From Bosea sp. 685 (GTDB lineage Bacteria > Pseudomonadota > Alphaproteobacteria > Rhizobiales > Beijerinckiaceae), in NCBI RefSeq assembly GCF_031884435.1, contig NZ_CP134779.1, forward strand, positions 1,860,001 to 1,924,000: a stretch of 64,000 nucleotides of DNA, written 5' to 3'. Shown piece after piece: positions 53,399 through 62,898 of this stretch. Numbering within the stretch: the stretch's first letter is position 1; every line of letters starts with the position of its first letter. The notes beneath the pieces were generated by a model. It was not told the DNA's origin and did no database searches. It saw nothing but the letters and a program-made list of their open reading frames with translations. Both the position numbers and the translations under genes were made by a program.

Positions 53399-54139
53399 TC
53401 AGGCGGCCTTGCCGAAGAAGATCAGGGCGAGCCCGCGCGTGGCGACATCGATGGCATGGGCCGAGCTCAGCGTGATGTGCTTTTGCAGGATCGCGGCGCC
53501 CTTGGCGGCGTCGCGCCGACGTAAGGCGCCGATGATCGCGGCATGCTCCTGGTAGCTTCCGGTCCGCTGCGCCAGGACTTCGAGATTGACGCGGCGGAAG
53601 AACCGGATCCGGGAGGCGAGCGCCTCGAGCGCCGAGGCCATCTGGGTGTTCTTGGAGAGCTTTGTCAGCGCCATGTGGAAGGCTTCGTCGGCGAGCGCGA
53701 TCTTCGCCCAAGAGCCTTGCTCGTCGAGGTCGCTATGCTGTTCCCAGGCCGCGATGGTCGCCTCGACCTCATGATCTGTGGCGCGCTCGCAAGCGAGCAC
53801 GAAGGCGGCGCATTCGATGGCGGAACGCAGTTCGTAGAGGTCGCGGACGGCGTCGGGCGTCAGATTGCGCGCGTAAAAACCCTTGTTCGGCACCGAGACG
53901 ACGAAGCCGTCGCTCTCCAGCCGGTTGAGGGCGGCGCGGACCGGCGTGCGGCTGACACCGAGCTGCGCAGCGAGCTCGACCTCATTGATCTTCTCGCCGG
54001 GCCGGAAGCGGAAGTCGATCGCGAACTCCTTCACGATCCCATAAATCCGCTCGACGCTGTCGGCTGCGCGTCCGCGCCGCTTGGGCTCTGCGCTCTTCTG
54101 CTCCGCTTCGAGCGCCTTCGCGCTCTGTCGAGTGGCCAC
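53399..54139 (-). CDS. GntR family (FCD) transcriptional regulator
   Basis: A 246-residue regulator. A charged N-terminal tail of about 25 residues precedes the winged helix (GEKINEVELAAQLGVSRTPV, RAALNRLESDGFV). The FCD effector domain begins LYELRSAIECAAFVLACERA. GTG start at 54139 with TAGGAG upstream. It probably regulates the dadA operon or the lost liv/ldh genes whose ends flank it. Confidence 0.92.
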   Translation of the reverse strand: MATRQSAKALEAEQKSAEPKRRGRAADSVERIYGIVKEFAIDFRFRPGEKINEVELAAQLGVSRTPVRAALNRLESDGFVVSVPNKGFYARNLTPDAVRDLYELRSAIECAAFVLACERATDHEVEATIAAWEQHSDLDEQGSWAKIALADEAFHMALTKLSKNTQMASALEALASRIRFFRRVNLEVLAQRTGSYQEHAAIIGALRRRDAAKGAAILQKHITLSSAHAIDVATRGLALIFFGKAA

Positions 54140-54269
54140 GCTTCATCACTCCTATCCGACAGCACCTGCGGGTAGGCGGGGCGCAGGCATATAGGCCGCA
54201 TGTGTATCATAGGCTAGATTCAGTTTCGTGTGGTCGCTCGGGCAACCAGCACTCCGCGCCGCTCCGGTG

Positions 54270-54521
54270 CTAAAATCCAACTGGATCGAGGCGCAATTTG
54301 ACGGCCCATTGGTTGAGCTCTGCGATGGTCTTGGCTGGGATGCCGAGGCCTGCCCTTATCGCCCGATCAAGGCTTGCCGATGCTTGATCGCCCGGCAGTC
54401 GTACTGGGGCGTCAGAACCGATAGCCGGATTGGCACGGCACTGGTCGGCGAAGAAGGCTGTCTGCGCCACGGACGCGTCATGGCCGGCAAAGGCCTGCGG
54501 ATCGATGATCTGCATGAACAC
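54270..54521 (-). pseudogene. C-terminal remnant of an Ldh family (malate/L-lactate/ureidoglycolate type) dehydrogenase
   Basis: About 83 residues match the end of Ldh_2 proteins: MFMQIIDPQAFAGHDASVAQ, SDAPVRLPGDQASASLDRAI and IPAKTIAELNQWAVKL. The NAD-binding and catalytic parts are missing upstream. It occupies the 483-base gap 54140-54622 between gntR and radC, otherwise empty. Resemblance is clear but short. Confidence 0.72.
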
Positions 54522-54622
54522 GCTCGCGCGCCAGCGCGAAGGCTGCTTTGCGGCCCTGTCGCCGTTACCGACACTGCAAAATGTCCGCTACCGGCCTGTT
54601 CCTTTGGAGGCAGGTGTCGCCC

Positions 54623-55357
54623 TCAAATCAGCCGCAGCTCCTTCAAACTCGCATGGCCGTTTTTGCCGACGATGACGTGGTCATGCACGGCGATGCCAAG
54701 CGGAGTCGCGATATCGACGATCGCCTTGGTTACCTGGATGTCGGCCTGCGACGGCGCCGGGTCGCCGGAGGGGTGGTTGTGGACGAGGATCAGCGCCGTT
54801 GCCGAGAGTTCCAGCGCCCGGCGGATGACCTCGCGCGGATAGACCGGGGTGTGGTCGACCGTGCCGGTCTGCTGCAGCTCATCGGCGATCAGCGCGTTCT
54901 TCTTGTCGAGAAAGAGGATGCGGAGCTGCTCGCGCTCGGCGAAGGCCATCGCCATGCGGCAATAATCGAGCACGGCCGACCAGGATGAGAGCACGGTGCG
55001 CTTGGCGACCGCGCCCTTGGCCATGCGTGTCAGCGCGGCCTCGACGATCTTGAGGTCGAGCGCGACGCCCGCGCCGACGCCCTTGACCTCGGTGAGCCGC
55101 GCGGATGGGGCGGCGAGCACCTCGGCGAAGGAGCCGAAGCGCTGGATCAGTTCCTTGGCGAGCGGCTTGACGTCGCGTTGCGGGATCGAGCGGAAGAGCA
55201 GCAGTTCGAGCAGTTCGTAGTCGGGCAGGGCGGCCGCGCCCGCATCCTGGAAGCGGGCGCGCAGGCGGTCGCGATGGCCGTGATAATGCGGGGTGGCGTC
55301 GGCAGCTGCGCCTGAAGGAGCGGCGCGGTTTGAAACCTTGCCGCCGCCTGCCGTCAT
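54623..55357 (-). CDS. radC: RadC family JAB/MPN-domain protein
   Basis: A 244-residue protein with a helix-hairpin-helix-like N-terminus ([20 protein letters not shown]) and a C-terminal JAB metalloprotease-like domain with [14 protein letters not shown]. The historic DNA-repair assignment is weak; the true role is unclear. Its ATG overlaps the stop of map by four bases (ATGA). Confidence 0.93.
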   Translation of the reverse strand: MTAGGGKVSNRAAPSGAAADATPHYHGHRDRLRARFQDAGAAALPDYELLELLLFRSIPQRDVKPLAKELIQRFGSFAEVLAAPSARLTEVKGVGAGVALDLKIVEAALTRMAKGAVAKRTVLSSWSAVLDYCRMAMAFAEREQLRILFLDKKNALIADELQQTGTVDHTPVYPREVIRRALELSATALILVHNHPSGDPAPSQADIQVTKAIVDIATPLGIAVHDHVIVGKNGHASLKELRLI

Positions 55358-56178
55358 CGCAGGGCGAGCGGATTGTCGCGTCCGGTCGGCGACAGGGTGA
55401 AGATCTCGCAGCCGGTTTCGGTAACGCCGATGGTGTGCTCGAACTGGGCCGAGAGCGAGCGGTCGCGCGTCACGGCGGTCCAGCCGTCGGAGAGGACTTT
55501 GACGCCTGATTTGCCGAGATTGATCATCGGCTCGATGGTGAAGATCATGCCGGTCTTGAGCTGCGGGCCTTCGCCGGGCGAACCGTAATGCAGGATGTTG
55601 GGCGCGTCGTGGAAGACCTGGCCGACGCCATGCCCGCAGAAATCCCGGACCACCGAGCAGCGCTCGCCTTCGGCATAGCGCTGGATGGCGAAGCCGATAT
55701 CGCCTGTGGTCGCGCCGGCGCGCACGGCCTTGATGCCGCGCAGCAGGCTCTCATAGGTGATCTCGATCAGGCGCTCGGCCTTGCGCGAGATTTCGCCGAC
55801 GCCGTACATCCGGCTGGAATCGCCATGCCAGCCATCGACGATCAATGTGTAGTCGATATTGAGGACGTCGCCCTCGCGCAGCGGCTTGTCGTCGGGGATG
55901 CCGTGGCAGACGACATGGTTGATCGAGGTGCAGATCGACTTGGTGTAGCCGCGATAGAACAAAGTCGCCGGATAGGCGCCGTTGTCCATGGCGAACTGGA
56001 AGGCGAGGTCGTCGAGGCGCTGGGTGGTGACGCCCGGCTTGACGTAGTCGCCGAGCATGTCGAGGCCCGCGGCGGTCAACCGGCCGGCCTTGTGCATGGC
56101 CGCGAAGGCTTCGGCGCCGTGCAGCTTGATCACCGGATCGCGCATGCGCGACCGCCCCAGGGTTTCGTCGAATGTCAT
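55354..56178 (-). CDS. map: Methionine aminopeptidase type I
   Basis: A 274-residue metalloprotease that removes initiator methionine. Metal ligands are seen in [20 protein letters not shown] (Asp/Asp), [13 protein letters not shown] (His), [10 protein letters not shown] (Glu) and [14 protein letters not shown] (Glu). The His of [10 protein letters not shown] is also conserved. Coupled to radC. Confidence 0.95.
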   Translation of the reverse strand: MTFDETLGRSRMRDPVIKLHGAEAFAAMHKAGRLTAAGLDMLGDYVKPGVTTQRLDDLAFQFAMDNGAYPATLFYRGYTKSICTSINHVVCHGIPDDKPLREGDVLNIDYTLIVDGWHGDSSRMYGVGEISRKAERLIEITYESLLRGIKAVRAGATTGDIGFAIQRYAEGERCSVVRDFCGHGVGQVFHDAPNILHYGSPGEGPQLKTGMIFTIEPMINLGKSGVKVLSDGWTAVTRDRSLSAQFEHTIGVTETGCEIFTLSPTGRDNPLALR

Positions 56179-56334
56179 CGTGACGTCATGGCTCCTTGCC
56201 GCCCATATCTATTGGGTTTGGCGTATGGTGCAAGACGGTTGCCGTGCGGACCGGGTCGCTTGAGGCGCATTCGGGCAGGGTCTGCAACCGCCATCAGGTG
56301 CGCGATCGCAGCGCCGAAAAGGGTTGGAGCGGGT

Positions 56335-56811
56335 ATGCAGGGATTGTTGGAACTGGCGGGGCAGATCGGGGCGCGTCTCAAGGCGCGCGGCGAGACCGTG
56401 GCCGTGGCTGAATCCTCGGCTGGCGGCCTGGTCGCGGCCTCGCTCCTGGCCCAGGCCGGCGCATCCGCCTTCTTCGTCAGCGGCGCCGTCGTCTACACCA
56501 GGCAGGCGCGCGAGGGTTTGATGGGCATCTCGCTGGCGGAGATGGACGGCATCCGCTCGGCCAGCGAGCCCTATGCCTTGCTGCTGGCGCGGCGGTTGCG
56601 CGAGCGCTTTGGCGCGACCTGGGGGCTGGCGGAAACCGGCGCTTCCGGGCCCTCGGGCAACAGCTATGGCGATGCGCCGGGCCATAGCTGCCTGGCGATC
56701 TCCGGGCCTGTCGAACTGATCAGGACGATCGAGACCGGCTCGGGTGACCGCATCGGCAATATGCGCGTCTTTGCAGCGTCGGCCCTGGGGCTTCTGCACG
56801 ACAACCTGTGA
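56335..56811 (+). CDS. CinA C-terminal-domain protein (PncC-like nicotinamide-nucleotide amidohydrolase)
   Basis: A 158-residue stand-alone CinA C-terminal domain: VAESSAGGLVAASLLAQAGA, FFVSGAVVYTRQAREGLMGI and AETGASGPSGNSYGD. The family deamidates NMN. The usual AESCTGG reads AESSAGG here, a tolerable change. The CinA N-terminal domain is encoded separately at 58981, so the two CinA halves are split genes in one neighbourhood. Confidence 0.9.
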   Translation: MQGLLELAGQIGARLKARGETVAVAESSAGGLVAASLLAQAGASAFFVSGAVVYTRQAREGLMGISLAEMDGIRSASEPYALLLARRLRERFGATWGLAETGASGPSGNSYGDAPGHSCLAISGPVELIRTIETGSGDRIGNMRVFAASALGLLHDNL

Positions 56812-56817
56812 GCGGGT

Positions 56818-57873
56818 TCAGCGCGGGCGCGCCAGGAAATCCGTCAGGACTTGCTGCGCCGCCGGATCGGCCGTGGTTTTCCATTGCGCCACGGATTGTG
56901 TGGCCGCGCCCCGCAAGGCGTTCATCACCTCCTTGGGCGGGGCCTCGTCGATCGTGACGCCATTGTCGCGCATGCGCTTGTAGTTGACGGCGACGCGGCC
57001 GCTCATCGCCTGCCATTGATGCGCGCTCGTTTCGACTGCTGCAGCCTCGACGGCGGCTTGCGTCGCGGCATCGAGCGTCCGCCAGGCGTCGAGCGAGACC
57101 GAGGCGAAGCTCAGGGGCACGGCGTAGAGGATCTCCGAGAAGTTGCGGGTGTACTTCCACAATTGCCGGCCGGCCCCGCCATCGCCGGAGGAGAGCACGG
57201 CGTTGATCTCGCCGGAGTCCAGCTTGGGGTTGAGGTCGGAGAAGGAGACGATGCCGGCGCTTGCCGCGACCTGCGCCAGCACCTCCGTTCCCGTCTTGTC
57301 ATAGGTTCTGATCTTCAGCGCCTTCAGCGCTGCAAGGTCCTTCAGCGGCGCCGCCGACCAGATGCCGGAGGGCGGCCAGGGCGAGATATAGAGCAGCTTC
57401 TGCCCGCGCGCCGCGAAGAGCGCCTCATAGAGTGGCTTGGCAGCGTCATAGAGCGCCTTCGCATCCGCCGTCGAAGCAGTGATGAAGGGCAGGGAGGAGA
57501 GCAGGAAGAGCGGGGCCTCGTCGCCCAGCGCGCCGCCAAAGCTGTTGGCCATGGCGAAGCGCCCGTCCGAGACCGCGTTCAACTGCTCGCGCGTACGCAG
57601 TCCCGATTTCGCGTCGGGAATCGGGTTGATCGTCAGCTTGCCCTGGACTTTCGCCTTTACGGTCTCGGCGAAGAAGGCGTCCGCCTCGCCGGGCAGCGAC
57701 GAGGCCGGATATTCGTTGATGACGTCCCAGCGCGCTTCCTGTGCCCAAGCCTTCTGCGCCAAAGCCGGACACATCAGGCCCAGAGCCAAGGCAAGTGTTG
57801 GCAAGGCAAGCGTTGGCAAGCCAAGTGTTGGCAAGACAAGCGTTGGCAAGGCAAGTGCTGGGAGGAATCTCAT
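56818..57873 (-). CDS. TRAP-type DctP family periplasmic binding protein
   Basis: A 351-residue secreted protein of the DctP fold: RWDVINEYPASSLPGEADAF, KLTINPIPDAKSGLRTREQL, WPPSGIWSAAPLKDLAALKA and GEINAVLSSGDGGAGR. No DctQ/DctM membrane genes are adjacent, so it is an orphan or works with distant partners. The signal peptide core contains LPTLA-type repeats encoded by 15-base units. Start 57873 has GGAG seven bases upstream; a longer frame to 58017 is unlikely. It converges on the pncC-like gene. Confidence 0.88.
   Translation of the reverse strand: MRFLPALALPTLVLPTLGLPTLALPTLALALGLMCPALAQKAWAQEARWDVINEYPASSLPGEADAFFAETVKAKVQGKLTINPIPDAKSGLRTREQLNAVSDGRFAMANSFGGALGDEAPLFLLSSLPFITASTADAKALYDAAKPLYEALFAARGQKLLYISPWPPSGIWSAAPLKDLAALKALKIRTYDKTGTEVLAQVAASAGIVSFSDLNPKLDSGEINAVLSSGDGGAGRQLWKYTRNFSEILYAVPLSFASVSLDAWRTLDAATQAAVEAAAVETSAHQWQAMSGRVAVNYKRMRDNGVTIDEAPPKEVMNALRGAATQSVAQWKTTADPAAQQVLTDFLARPR
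57794..57853 (-). repeat. Tandem 15-base repeats encoding the signal-peptide core
   Basis: Four full units of the type AGTGTTGGCAAGGCA (plus strand) and a partial fifth encode repeated LPTLx pentapeptides within the hydrophobic core of the DctP-like signal peptide. Confidence 0.85.
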
Positions 57874-58006
57874 CGACAGGCTCCGTGGCTGAAGCGCCGG
57901 GTGTGGGGTGGCAGGGCGAGATGCCAGACCGGCCGACGGAAGGCGGATGGAAGCAAAAGCTGTTCCGGCTGGCGCGCGCGCGACATGGGGTGTATCACGC
58001 CGCCCC

Positions 58007-58858
58007 ATGGCCATCATCGATCAAACACAAGTCGAGGCGAAGCCTTTCGGTGCCTTCGCGCCCCGCGGCGTTCTCTCGCGCATCATCAGCTGGACGCGGG
58101 CTGCTCCCGACAGCTTCCTCGGCCGCAAGATCGCCTATGCGCTGCGCCGCCTCGGATTGCGCTCGCTCGCCGGCGCGCCGGTCGACATCGAATCGCTCGG
58201 CGCGAAGATGCGGCTCTATCCGGACGGCAATGTCTGTGAGAAGCGCGTGCTGTTCACGCCGCAATATTTCGACCAGCGCGAGCGCGATCTGCTCGCCGGC
58301 CGCATTCGCGAGGGTTTCCGCTTCATCGATATCGGCGCGAATATCGGGGCCTACTCCCTGTTCGTTGCGGCGAAGGCGGGGCCGGGCGCCCGGATTCTCG
58401 CGGTCGAGCCGCAGCCCGATGTGTTCGCGCGGCTTGCCTTTAATATTGCTCAGAACCCGTTCGGCACGGTCAAGGCGATCGCCTGCGCGCTCGCCGACAA
58501 GCCAGGCGAGCTGACGCTGTTCCTCGACCCGGCCAATAAGGGCGAGTCGAGCGTGCGCATTCTGCGTTCCAGCACGGGCGCCACCGTCAAGGTGCCGGCG
58601 ACGACGCTGCTGGCGCTGCTCCAGAGCGAGGGCTATGAGCGGCTCGACGCGGTCAAGCTCGATGTCGAGGGCGCGGAGGATCTGATCCTCGAACCCTTCC
58701 TGCGCGACGCGCCGGAGGCGCTCTGGCCGAGCTTCGTCATCATCGAGGATTCGCGCGAGCGCTGGCAGGTGGACCTGGTGGGGCTGCTGACGCAGCGCGG
58801 CTATCGTATGCTGGCGCAGACGCGACTGAACCTCGTCTTCGAGCGCGACGCTGCCTGA
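58007..58858 (+). CDS. FkbM family methyltransferase
   Basis: A 283-residue SAM-dependent methyltransferase: SAM motif FRFIDIGANIGAYSLFVAA, acidic motif ILAVEPQPDVFARL, and VKLDVEGAEDLILEPFL, which is the FkbM signature. Family members methylate glycans or small molecules. The start is uncertain: 58007 lacks a clear ribosome-binding site, and in-frame starts at 57947 (ATG) or 57908 (GTG) are possible. Confidence 0.9.
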   Translation: MAIIDQTQVEAKPFGAFAPRGVLSRIISWTRAAPDSFLGRKIAYALRRLGLRSLAGAPVDIESLGAKMRLYPDGNVCEKRVLFTPQYFDQRERDLLAGRIREGFRFIDIGANIGAYSLFVAAKAGPGARILAVEPQPDVFARLAFNIAQNPFGTVKAIACALADKPGELTLFLDPANKGESSVRILRSSTGATVKVPATTLLALLQSEGYERLDAVKLDVEGAEDLILEPFLRDAPEALWPSFVIIEDSRERWQVDLVGLLTQRGYRMLAQTRLNLVFERDAA

Positions 58859-58980
58859 GTTTGGCCCGCCGCGCATGAGGGCTGTGCGGGCGACGGCTTG
58901 AGCCCGCCTGCGGGAGGCCCTAGCTGTAGGGGAGAACGGCCGTCCGCGCTTTGCCGGCCGCCCAGCCAGAGGCACCGGCC

Positions 58981-59736
58981 ATGACGTCCAGCAGTGAAAC
59001 CACGCCCGTGACGGCGGCGATCCTGGTGATCGGCGACGAGATCCTCAGCGGCCGGACCAAGGACAAGAATATCGGCTATATCGCCGAATATCTCACCAAT
59101 ATCGGCATCGATCTGCGCGAGGTGCGCGTGGTGCCCGATATCCAGGATGAGATCGTTCAGGCGCTGAACGCGCTGCGCGCCCGCTACACTTACGTCTTCA
59201 CCACCGGCGGCATTGGCCCGACGCATGACGACATCACCGCCGACTCGGTAGCAGTGGCCTTCGGCGTCTCGATCGACCATGATCCGCGCGCCATCGCGAT
59301 GCTGTCCGAGCGCTTTCCAGCCGACCAGCTCAACGAGGCAAGGCTACGCATGGCCCGCATTCCGGCCGGCGCGGATTTGATCGCCAATTCGGTCTCCAAG
59401 GCGCCGGGCTTCAATATCGGCAATGTCTATGTCATGGCCGGCGTGCCCTCGATCATGCAGGCGATGCTCGATGTCGTCGCGCCGACATTGAAGACCGGGG
59501 TCAGGATGCTATCGGAGACCGTGCGCGCGGGCATGCGCGAGGGCGATATCGGCACGGCGCTGGCGCAGGTGGCCAAGGCGCATCCCGAGGTCTCGATCGG
59601 CTCCTACCCGTTCTTTTCGGAAGCGGGTCCCGACACCAACATCGTGGTGCGCTCGCGCGACCCCGAAAAGCTCGCGGTCGCGAGGGCGGCCGTCCAGGCG
59701 ATGATCGACAGCGAACGCGCAAGGCTCGCGGTCTAG
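58981..59736 (+). CDS. CinA N-terminal (molybdopterin-binding-like) domain protein
   Basis: A 251-residue COG1058-type protein: ILVIGDEILSGRTKDKN, FTTGGIGPTHDDITADSVA and MAGVPSIMQAML. This domain is an ADP-ribose/NAD-related pyrophosphatase in CinA. It lacks the C-terminal amidohydrolase, encoded separately at 56335. Confidence 0.92.
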   Translation: MTSSSETTPVTAAILVIGDEILSGRTKDKNIGYIAEYLTNIGIDLREVRVVPDIQDEIVQALNALRARYTYVFTTGGIGPTHDDITADSVAVAFGVSIDHDPRAIAMLSERFPADQLNEARLRMARIPAGADLIANSVSKAPGFNIGNVYVMAGVPSIMQAMLDVVAPTLKTGVRMLSETVRAGMREGDIGTALAQVAKAHPEVSIGSYPFFSEAGPDTNIVVRSRDPEKLAVARAAVQAMIDSERARLAV

Positions 59737-60159
59737 GCTCGCCATATCCTCTCGGAACCACGCCGTCATCCCGGACGAAGCGGAGGTCGGGATCCGAAGC
59801 GCGTCATGGTCGGGCTTGACCCGACCATCCCTGATTTCAGCCAACTGGTCATGAGATTCTCAGGGCGCAAGCCCGAGAATGACGCTCTACGATGGATCCC
59901 CGATCGGCGCGGCGGAGCTTACGTCCTTGGGCCGGCCGAAGGCCGGACCCGAGGGCGGCTTGTCCAGGTGACGTAGAGGTTCCGAGCATAATCAACAGGT
60001 TCTCGGGCGGAGAAGATTAATCTACAGGTTGTATTAACTAGGTCATGACAATCTTAAGTTGCATAACTCCTGGCGCCCTTTCCTGGCGGTTGTCGTCGGC
60101 ATCCGGCCGCCGAAACCTGCCATGCAAGGGTGTCCGGGGGACAGCTCAAGGGGGAAACC
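59737..60159. repeat. Repeat-rich gap before the chemoreceptor
   Basis: Bases 59757-59960 are a mosaic of dispersed palindromic repeats (CCGTCATCCCGGACGAAGCG, CATGGTCGGGCTTGACCCGA, TACGATGGATCCCCGAT). An AT-rich stretch, 60020-60065, probably holds the chemoreceptor promoter (TTGTAT, 17 bases, TCTTAA). No gene is seen. Confidence 0.65.
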
Positions 60160-62013
60160 ATGTCGCGCCTTTCCAGCCTGTTTTCGAACCGCCATGTCAC
60201 GGGCCAACTTGATGCCATCAACCGCTCGCAAGCGGTGATCGAGTTCGATCTCACCGGCAAAGTGTTGAACGCCAACGAGAATTTCCTGGCGACGCTGGGT
60301 TACACGTTGGCCGAGATCAAGGGCCAGCACCACAGCATGTTCGTGTCGCCCGCTGAGCGCGATACGGCCGCCTACAAGCAGTTCTGGCTCGATCTCGGCC
60401 GCGGTGAGTTCTCGCGCGGGCAATATCTGCGCATCGGCAAGGGCGGCAAGGAGATCTGGATCCAGGCGAGCTACAACCCGATCCTCGGCGCCGGCGGCAA
60501 GCCGGTCGGCGTGATCAAGTTCGCGACCGACATCACGCAGGAGAAGAACCGTCTCGCCGATCTGGAAGGTCAGCAGCAGGCGATCAACAAGGCCCAGGCC
60601 GTGATCGAGTTCGATCTCACCGGCAAGGTGCTGCATGCCAATGAGAACTTCCTGGCGGTGCTCGGCTACTCCCTCTCCGAGGTGGTCGGCCGGCATCACT
60701 CCATGTTCGTCGACCCCGCTGAGCGCGAAACGTCGGCCTATCGCCAGTTCTGGGAGCGCCTCGGGCGGGGCGAATACGATGCCGCGCAATACCGCCGCGT
60801 CGGCAAGGCCGGCAATCAGATCTGGATCCAGGCGAGCTACAACCCGATCATGGATGCCAAGGGCCAGCCCTATAAGGTGGTGAAATTCGCCACCGACATC
60901 ACGGCGAGCTTCAAGGGCCAGCAGCTCGAGGCGGCGGTGCGCGAAACCGGCGAGGTCATCGCCCGCGCCAAGGACAAGGATCTGACGGGACGCGTCTCGC
61001 TCGAGGGCAAGAGCGGTGAGATCGCCCAGCTCTGCGCCGGGGTGAACGATCTGATCGACACGATGGCGGCGGTGGTGTCCTCCGTCCGCGAGATTTCCGG
61101 CCGGATCGACGAGGCTTCGACCAGCATCTCCTCGGACAGCGCCCAGCTCGCGGAGCGGACCGAGGCCAACGCCTCCAGCCTGCAGGAAACGGCGGCGACG
61201 ACGGAGGAACTCGCGGCGTCGGTCAAGCACAGCGCCGGCAATTCGCGCGCCGCTGTGGCGCTCGGCGAGGAGGCGACCCAGGTCGCGGTGCGCGGCGGGG
61301 CGATCGTGACCGAGGCCGTCGGTGCGATGGAGCGGATCGAGAAGGCCTCGTCCAGCATTTCCGAGATCATCGCGATGATCGACGAGATCGCCTTCCAGAC
61401 CAATCTGCTCGCGCTCAATGCGGCGGTCGAGGCGGCCCGTGCCGGCGATGCCGGCCGGGGTTTCGCGGTGGTCGCCTCCGAAGTACGCGCGCTCGCCAAG
61501 CGCTGCAGCGAATCCGCCAATGGCGTCAAATCGCTGATCGCGAATTCGACGCAGCAGATCCAGACCGGCGTGCAGCTCGTCAAGGATGCCGGCACGACCC
61601 TGCGCGAGATCGTCTCGGCCGCCTCGAAAGTCTCGACCACCGTCAGCGAGATCTCGCAGGCCAGTATCGAACAGGCCAACGGTATCGACGAGATGGCGCG
61701 CACCGTCGCGCATATGGACGAGATGACCCAGCAGAACGCGCTCCTGGCCGACCAGAGCGCCAAGGTCGCGCGCGATCTCCAGCAAGACACCTCGGCGCTC
61801 AGCGCGATGGTCGCGGCCTTCACGCTCGACGCTGGCGCGGACTTCGCGGCACGGGTCGCAGGCGAGATCAGGCAGGCCGCGCCGCAGCTCCAGCGCCGCG
61901 CGCCGGCGCCTGCTCCTGTCCCCAAGTCCTCTTTTGCCTCCATGCCCGCTCCGCGCGTGCGGCCCCGCTTGGCGGTAGCCGGCGGCAGCGCCGAGGGCTG
62001 GGCGGAGTTTTAG
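60160..62013 (+). CDS. Soluble double-PAS methyl-accepting chemotaxis protein
   Basis: A 617-residue receptor with no membrane segment. Two PAS domains (about residues 20-130 and 145-255) are near duplicates, sharing QAVIEFDLTGKVL, ANENFLA, LGY, HHSMFV, IWIQASYNPI and VKFATDIT. A HAMP-like linker then leads into the MCP domain with EIIAMIDEIAFQTNLLALNA and GRGFAVVASEVRALAKRC intact. It is probably a cytoplasmic redox or ligand sensor of the BdlA/Aer-like kind. AAGGGGG lies upstream of the start. Confidence 0.94.
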   Translation: MSRLSSLFSNRHVTGQLDAINRSQAVIEFDLTGKVLNANENFLATLGYTLAEIKGQHHSMFVSPAERDTAAYKQFWLDLGRGEFSRGQYLRIGKGGKEIWIQASYNPILGAGGKPVGVIKFATDITQEKNRLADLEGQQQAINKAQAVIEFDLTGKVLHANENFLAVLGYSLSEVVGRHHSMFVDPAERETSAYRQFWERLGRGEYDAAQYRRVGKAGNQIWIQASYNPIMDAKGQPYKVVKFATDITASFKGQQLEAAVRETGEVIARAKDKDLTGRVSLEGKSGEIAQLCAGVNDLIDTMAAVVSSVREISGRIDEASTSISSDSAQLAERTEANASSLQETAATTEELAASVKHSAGNSRAAVALGEEATQVAVRGGAIVTEAVGAMERIEKASSSISEIIAMIDEIAFQTNLLALNAAVEAARAGDAGRGFAVVASEVRALAKRCSESANGVKSLIANSTQQIQTGVQLVKDAGTTLREIVSAASKVSTTVSEISQASIEQANGIDEMARTVAHMDEMTQQNALLADQSAKVARDLQQDTSALSAMVAAFTLDAGADFAARVAGEIRQAAPQLQRRAPAPAPVPKSSFASMPAPRVRPRLAVAGGSAEGWAEF

Positions 62014-62029
62014 AGACCGTTGTCTTGTG

Positions 62030-62099
62030 GCTCGGAAAAACACCGTCATTCCTGGCTCGACGCTGCGGGTCGCCCCGGAATGACGGTATGGTTCCGAGC
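62030..62099. terminator. Nested palindrome after the chemoreceptor (dispersed repeat family)
   Basis: Outer arms GCTCGGAA/TTCCGAGC enclose CCGTCATTCC/GGAATGACGG. Placed 17 bases after the stop codon, it can act as a terminator. The same family lies at 53184 and 59757. Confidence 0.7.
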
Positions 62100-62213
62100 A
62101 TGAAAAGCAGGTTCTGAACGGCGATCCGCCCCCCGCACTCCCGGCCTTCTGGGGATGGCGGGCGGCGGCCTCTTGTCAGCGCGGCGGGGATAGGGTTTGC
62201 GATGAGAGCGGCG

Positions 62214-62318
62214 CTAGAGCAATTTCTGATTCAGTTGAATCGCTCAATTGCTCTAGCTCTTTGTTTTAACGCGTTTTCTTCACGCGAACCGGTATCCACT
62301 TTGCTCGAAAACGCTCTA
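62214..62318. repeat. Compound dispersed repeat, complete copy
   Basis: A 105-base element with perfect 11-base arms CTAGAGCAATT/AATTGCTCTAG followed by the GCGTTTTC...GAAAACGC hairpin. Same length and layout as 40444-40548. It ends 32 bases before gpt, so it may lie in its leader. Confidence 0.85.
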
Positions 62319-62349
62319 TATGCGCCAGATGAAGCCCGGAGCCCGCGCC

Positions 62350-62859
62350 ATGGCCGAACCGACCTCCAACAAGGCCTTTCCCGTATCCTGGGACCAGTTC
62401 CACCGCGACGCGCGCGCGCTCGCCTGGCGATTGGCCGAGAAGGGGCCTTTTGAGGCTATCGTCTGCATCACGCGCGGCGGGCTCGTGCCGGCCGCGATCA
62501 TCTGCCGGGAGCTCGGCTTGCGCCTGATCGAAACGGTCTGTGTCGCGAGCTATCACGACTACAAGAACCAGTCCGAGCTCAAGGTGCTGAAGGACGTCGC
62601 GCCCTCGATCAAGGCGATCGGCGACGGCCGGGGCAAGGGCGTGCTCGTCGTCGACGATTTGACCGACACCGGCAAGACCGCCCGCGTCGTGCGCGAAATG
62701 CTGCCCAACGCCCATTTCGCCACGGTCTATGCCAAGCCTGCCGGCGTGCCGACGGTCGACACCTTCATCACCGAGGTCAGCCAGGACACCTGGATCTATT
62801 TCCCCTGGGATATGGGGCTCGCCTATGTCGAGCCTATCGCCAAGGACCACAAGGGCTAA
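62350..62859 (+). CDS. gpt: Xanthine-guanine phosphoribosyltransferase
   Basis: A 169-residue purine salvage enzyme: [37 protein letters not shown] and the PRPP-binding loop [18 protein letters not shown] near the C-terminus is typical of Gpt. It converts xanthine or guanine and PRPP to the nucleotide. Start 62350 fits family length; 62320 would add ten residues from repeat DNA. Confidence 0.94.
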   Translation: MAEPTSNKAFPVSWDQFHRDARALAWRLAEKGPFEAIVCITRGGLVPAAIICRELGLRLIETVCVASYHDYKNQSELKVLKDVAPSIKAIGDGRGKGVLVVDDLTDTGKTARVVREMLPNAHFATVYAKPAGVPTVDTFITEVSQDTWIYFPWDMGLAYVEPIAKDHKG

Positions 62860-62898
62860 GGACCACAAGGGCTGAAGCGTCAGGCGGCGGCTGAGGTT

